DNA from: JABMMZ01 sp040386935
GTDB lineage: Bacteria > Bacteroidota > Bacteroidia > NS11-12g > UBA955
Direction: 5' to 3'
NCBI GenBank assembly: GCA_040386935.1
Contig: JAZKEQ010000021.1
Location: 1-8,924, forward strand
DNA: 8,924 nt
Part shown: piece after piece, positions 7,658 through 8,924 of the stretch
Layout: every line of letters starts with the position of its first letter
Position numbering within the stretch: position 1 is the stretch's first letter
Made by a program: the position numbers and the translations under genes
The notes under the pieces: generated by a model
The model's database searches: none
What the model was told of the DNA's origin: nothing
What the model saw: only the letters and a program-made list of their open reading frames with translations

Positions 7658-7748
7658 ATAATCATTGTACGGACTCATTTACAAAGATTTTTTGAATAGG
7701 GATAAAACGGATGTGCATAGCAGATTAAATATCAGCAGCAATGATTAT
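7658..7748. repeat. Perfect 10-bp inverted repeat in the divergent promoter region
   Basis: ATAATCATTG at 7658-7667 is the exact reverse complement of CAATGATTAT at 7739-7748, with 71 bp between the arms. Read outward on each strand, the same CAATGATTAT stands shortly before each divergent gene. The right arm overlaps the predicted -7 element of the aminotransferase. It could be a pair of regulator half-sites or operators, but no regulator is encoded in the window. The 7644-7777 intergenic region holds no gene that I can support. Confidence 0.45.
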
Positions 7749-7753
7749 CTTTG
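7746..7753 (+). promoter_or_regulatory. -7 promoter element of the sugar aminotransferase operon
   Basis: TATCTTTG matches TAnnTTTG exactly and places the transcript start near 7758-7762, leaving a leader of about 16-20 nt before the ATG at 7778. It also argues against the upstream in-frame TTG at 7751, which falls inside this element. No convincing TTG -33 element is seen 19-21 bp upstream, so the call is moderate. Confidence 0.5.
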
Positions 7754-7777
7754 CCGCCATTGAAAACTCAAGCAACA

Positions 7778-8896
7778 ATGAAACCCATACAGATGGTTGA
7801 TCTGGCAAGCCAGTATCAGCGATTAAAGAGCGAAATAGATCCGCTGATGCAAGACGTTCTGCTTCAGGCAAATTACATTAATGGTGCCCAGGTAAAAACA
7901 TTTGCATCTGAATTAGCGGCTTATTTAAGTATTAAGCATGTTATTCCATGTGCCAATGGAACTGATGCATTGCAGATTGCATTGATGGCACTTGATCTGC
8001 CACAAGGATCAGAAATTATCACCCCGGGATTTTCGTACATAGCATTAGCAGAAGTTTGTCACTTATTAAAACTCCAACCGGTTTATGTAGAAGTGAATCC
8101 GGAAACCTACAATATTAATCCGCTTGAAATCGAAAAGTTGATTACACCGTTAACCAAAGTAATAGCACCGGTGCATCTCTTCGGTCAGTGTGCGGATATG
8201 GAAACAATTATGGCCATTGCAGAGAAACACAATCTTTATGTATTGGAAGACAATGCACAAACCATCGGTGGGGAATATACTTTTTCAAATGGTAGAACCT
8301 GTAAAGCAGGCACCATTGGGCATATAGGCACTACTTCATTTTTCCCTTCAAAAAATCTGGGATGTTATGGCGATGGCGGTGCAATTTTTACCAATGACGA
8401 TAAACTGGGTGAGCGTTTGCAAATGATTGTCAATCACGGTCAGAAAATAAAATACATCCACGAAGTCGTTGGAGTTAATTCCCGTCTTGATACACTGCAG
8501 GCTGTTGTGCTTTCAGTTAAGTTAAAATACCTCGATTCATTTAATAGAGATCGTCAGGCAGTTGCAGAGGCTTACAACAAAGCATTTGCGAATCATCCTA
8601 ACCTTAAAACTCCGGTTGTTGCTTCAAATAGCACCCATATTTATAATCAGTATACTTTAAACACCTGTAATATGGATGTTGAAGCATTTCGCCAATCAAT
8701 GAAAAAGAATGGCGTACCAACAATGGTATATTACCCAATGCCTATCCATCATCAGGAGGCATATCGCCAGGATGTGTCTTTGCCTATATCAGAATCGCTG
8801 AGTCAACATGTGGTGAGTTTACCAATAGGTACCGATATGGAAACGGAGCAAATTGAGTACATCATATCAACCGTATTAAATTATTTCAAATCATAG
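7778..8896 (+). CDS. DegT/DnrJ/EryC1/StrS-family PLP-dependent sugar aminotransferase
   Basis: Transfers an amino group, usually from glutamate, to a keto-sugar nucleotide using pyridoxal phosphate; acts in the cytoplasm in surface-polysaccharide or modified-sugar synthesis. With the ATG at 7778 it has 372 residues, normal for the family. Visible features are ANGTDALQIAL (59-69) for cofactor phosphate binding, LEDNAQTIGG (156-165) with Asp158 contacting the pyridine nitrogen and Gln161, and SFFPSKNLGCYGDGGAIF around Lys192, the Schiff-base lysine. The SFFPSKNLGCYGDGGA form is typical of the WbpE/WlbC-like branch that acts on UDP-3-keto-GlcNAc uronic acid, but the substrate cannot be fixed from this alone. 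The start is chosen because a promoter element overlaps the earlier TTG and because the family-like sequence MKPIQMVDLASQY begins here. The stop is 3 nt before the next start, so it shares an operon with a probable nucleotide-sugar dehydrogenase. Confidence 0.92.
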   Translation: MKPIQMVDLASQYQRLKSEIDPLMQDVLLQANYINGAQVKTFASELAAYLSIKHVIPCANGTDALQIALMALDLPQGSEIITPGFSYIALAEVCHLLKLQPVYVEVNPETYNINPLEIEKLITPLTKVIAPVHLFGQCADMETIMAIAEKHNLYVLEDNAQTIGGEYTFSNGRTCKAGTIGHIGTTSFFPSKNLGCYGDGGAIFTNDDKLGERLQMIVNHGQKIKYIHEVVGVNSRLDTLQAVVLSVKLKYLDSFNRDRQAVAEAYNKAFANHPNLKTPVVASNSTHIYNQYTLNTCNMDVEAFRQSMKKNGVPTMVYYPMPIHHQEAYRQDVSLPISESLSQHVVSLPIGTDMETEQIEYIISTVLNYFKS

Positions 8897-8899
8897 TCA

Positions 8900-8924
8900 A
8901 TGAAGATAGCAGTAGTAGGAACAG
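8900..8924 (+). CDS. Probable UDP-glucose/GDP-mannose dehydrogenase family protein (3' partial)
   Basis: Only eight codons and one base are present, reading MKIAVVGT. This is the first beta strand and the beginning of a GxGxxG Rossmann motif, and it matches the usual opening of UDP-glucose 6-dehydrogenases (MKIAVVGTGYVGL). The ATG is 3 nt after the aminotransferase stop, as expected for an operon, and a nucleotide-sugar dehydrogenase fits the neighbour. Other Rossmann-fold proteins share this opening, so the call rests on little sequence plus context. Confidence 0.55.

Noticed and set aside
7609..7665. Short minus-strand frame starting with the ATG at 7665 and reading 19 codons to a TAA, as a leader peptide or the true start of the barrel-like gene
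   Set aside because: It is in a different frame from the gene, has no attenuator-like features, and would need an indel to join. Kept only as a reason to check the sequence there.
7682..7689. AATCTTTG on the minus strand as the promoter of the barrel-like gene
   Set aside because: It has one mismatch at the first T of TAnnTTTG and no convincing -33 element; too weak to list as a feature.
7751..7777. TTG at 7751 as the start of the aminotransferase
   Set aside because: It falls within the TATCTTTG -7 element, and the family-like sequence begins at the ATG at 7778.

Overview
The window looks like chromosomal DNA from a member of the phylum Bacteroidota, plausibly from the Chitinophagales/Sphingobacteriales side. 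The evidence is the AT-rich composition, promoters of the TAnnTTTG type, starts without a clear Shine-Dalgarno sequence, a DUF4836-like protein (as far as I know mostly a Bacteroidota family), and the style of the Kdo transferase. No mobile element, CRISPR array, tRNA or rRNA is visible. The genes look like ordinary host genes.

Left block (1-1930): the 3' two thirds or less of icmF, the fused coenzyme-B12-dependent isobutyryl-CoA mutase. The reading frame is open to the left edge, so the N-terminal B12-binding and G-protein domains lie outside the window. It is closed by a strong intrinsic terminator.

Middle block (2021-5602, + strand): a TAnnTTTG promoter followed by a tight three-gene operon. 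It encodes a membrane-anchored DUF4836-like protein, a small ABC ATPase and a MacB/LolC/FtsX-topology permease, with a 4-nt gap at the first junction and an ATGA overlap at the second. The ATPase lacks the H-loop histidine. This operon is the least understood part of the window and the best candidate for an undescribed envelope system.

Right block (5607-8924): an envelope-polysaccharide neighbourhood. On the minus strand, a secreted, probably outer-membrane beta-barrel protein of unknown function is followed after 6 nt by waaA/kdtA (Kdo transferase of lipid A-core synthesis). Divergently, on the plus strand, a DegT/DnrJ/EryC1/StrS sugar aminotransferase is followed after 3 nt by the first codons of what looks like a UDP-sugar dehydrogenase. 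The 134-nt region between the two divergent units carries a perfect 10-bp inverted repeat. The permease and waaA converge tail to tail with only 4 bp between their stop codons.
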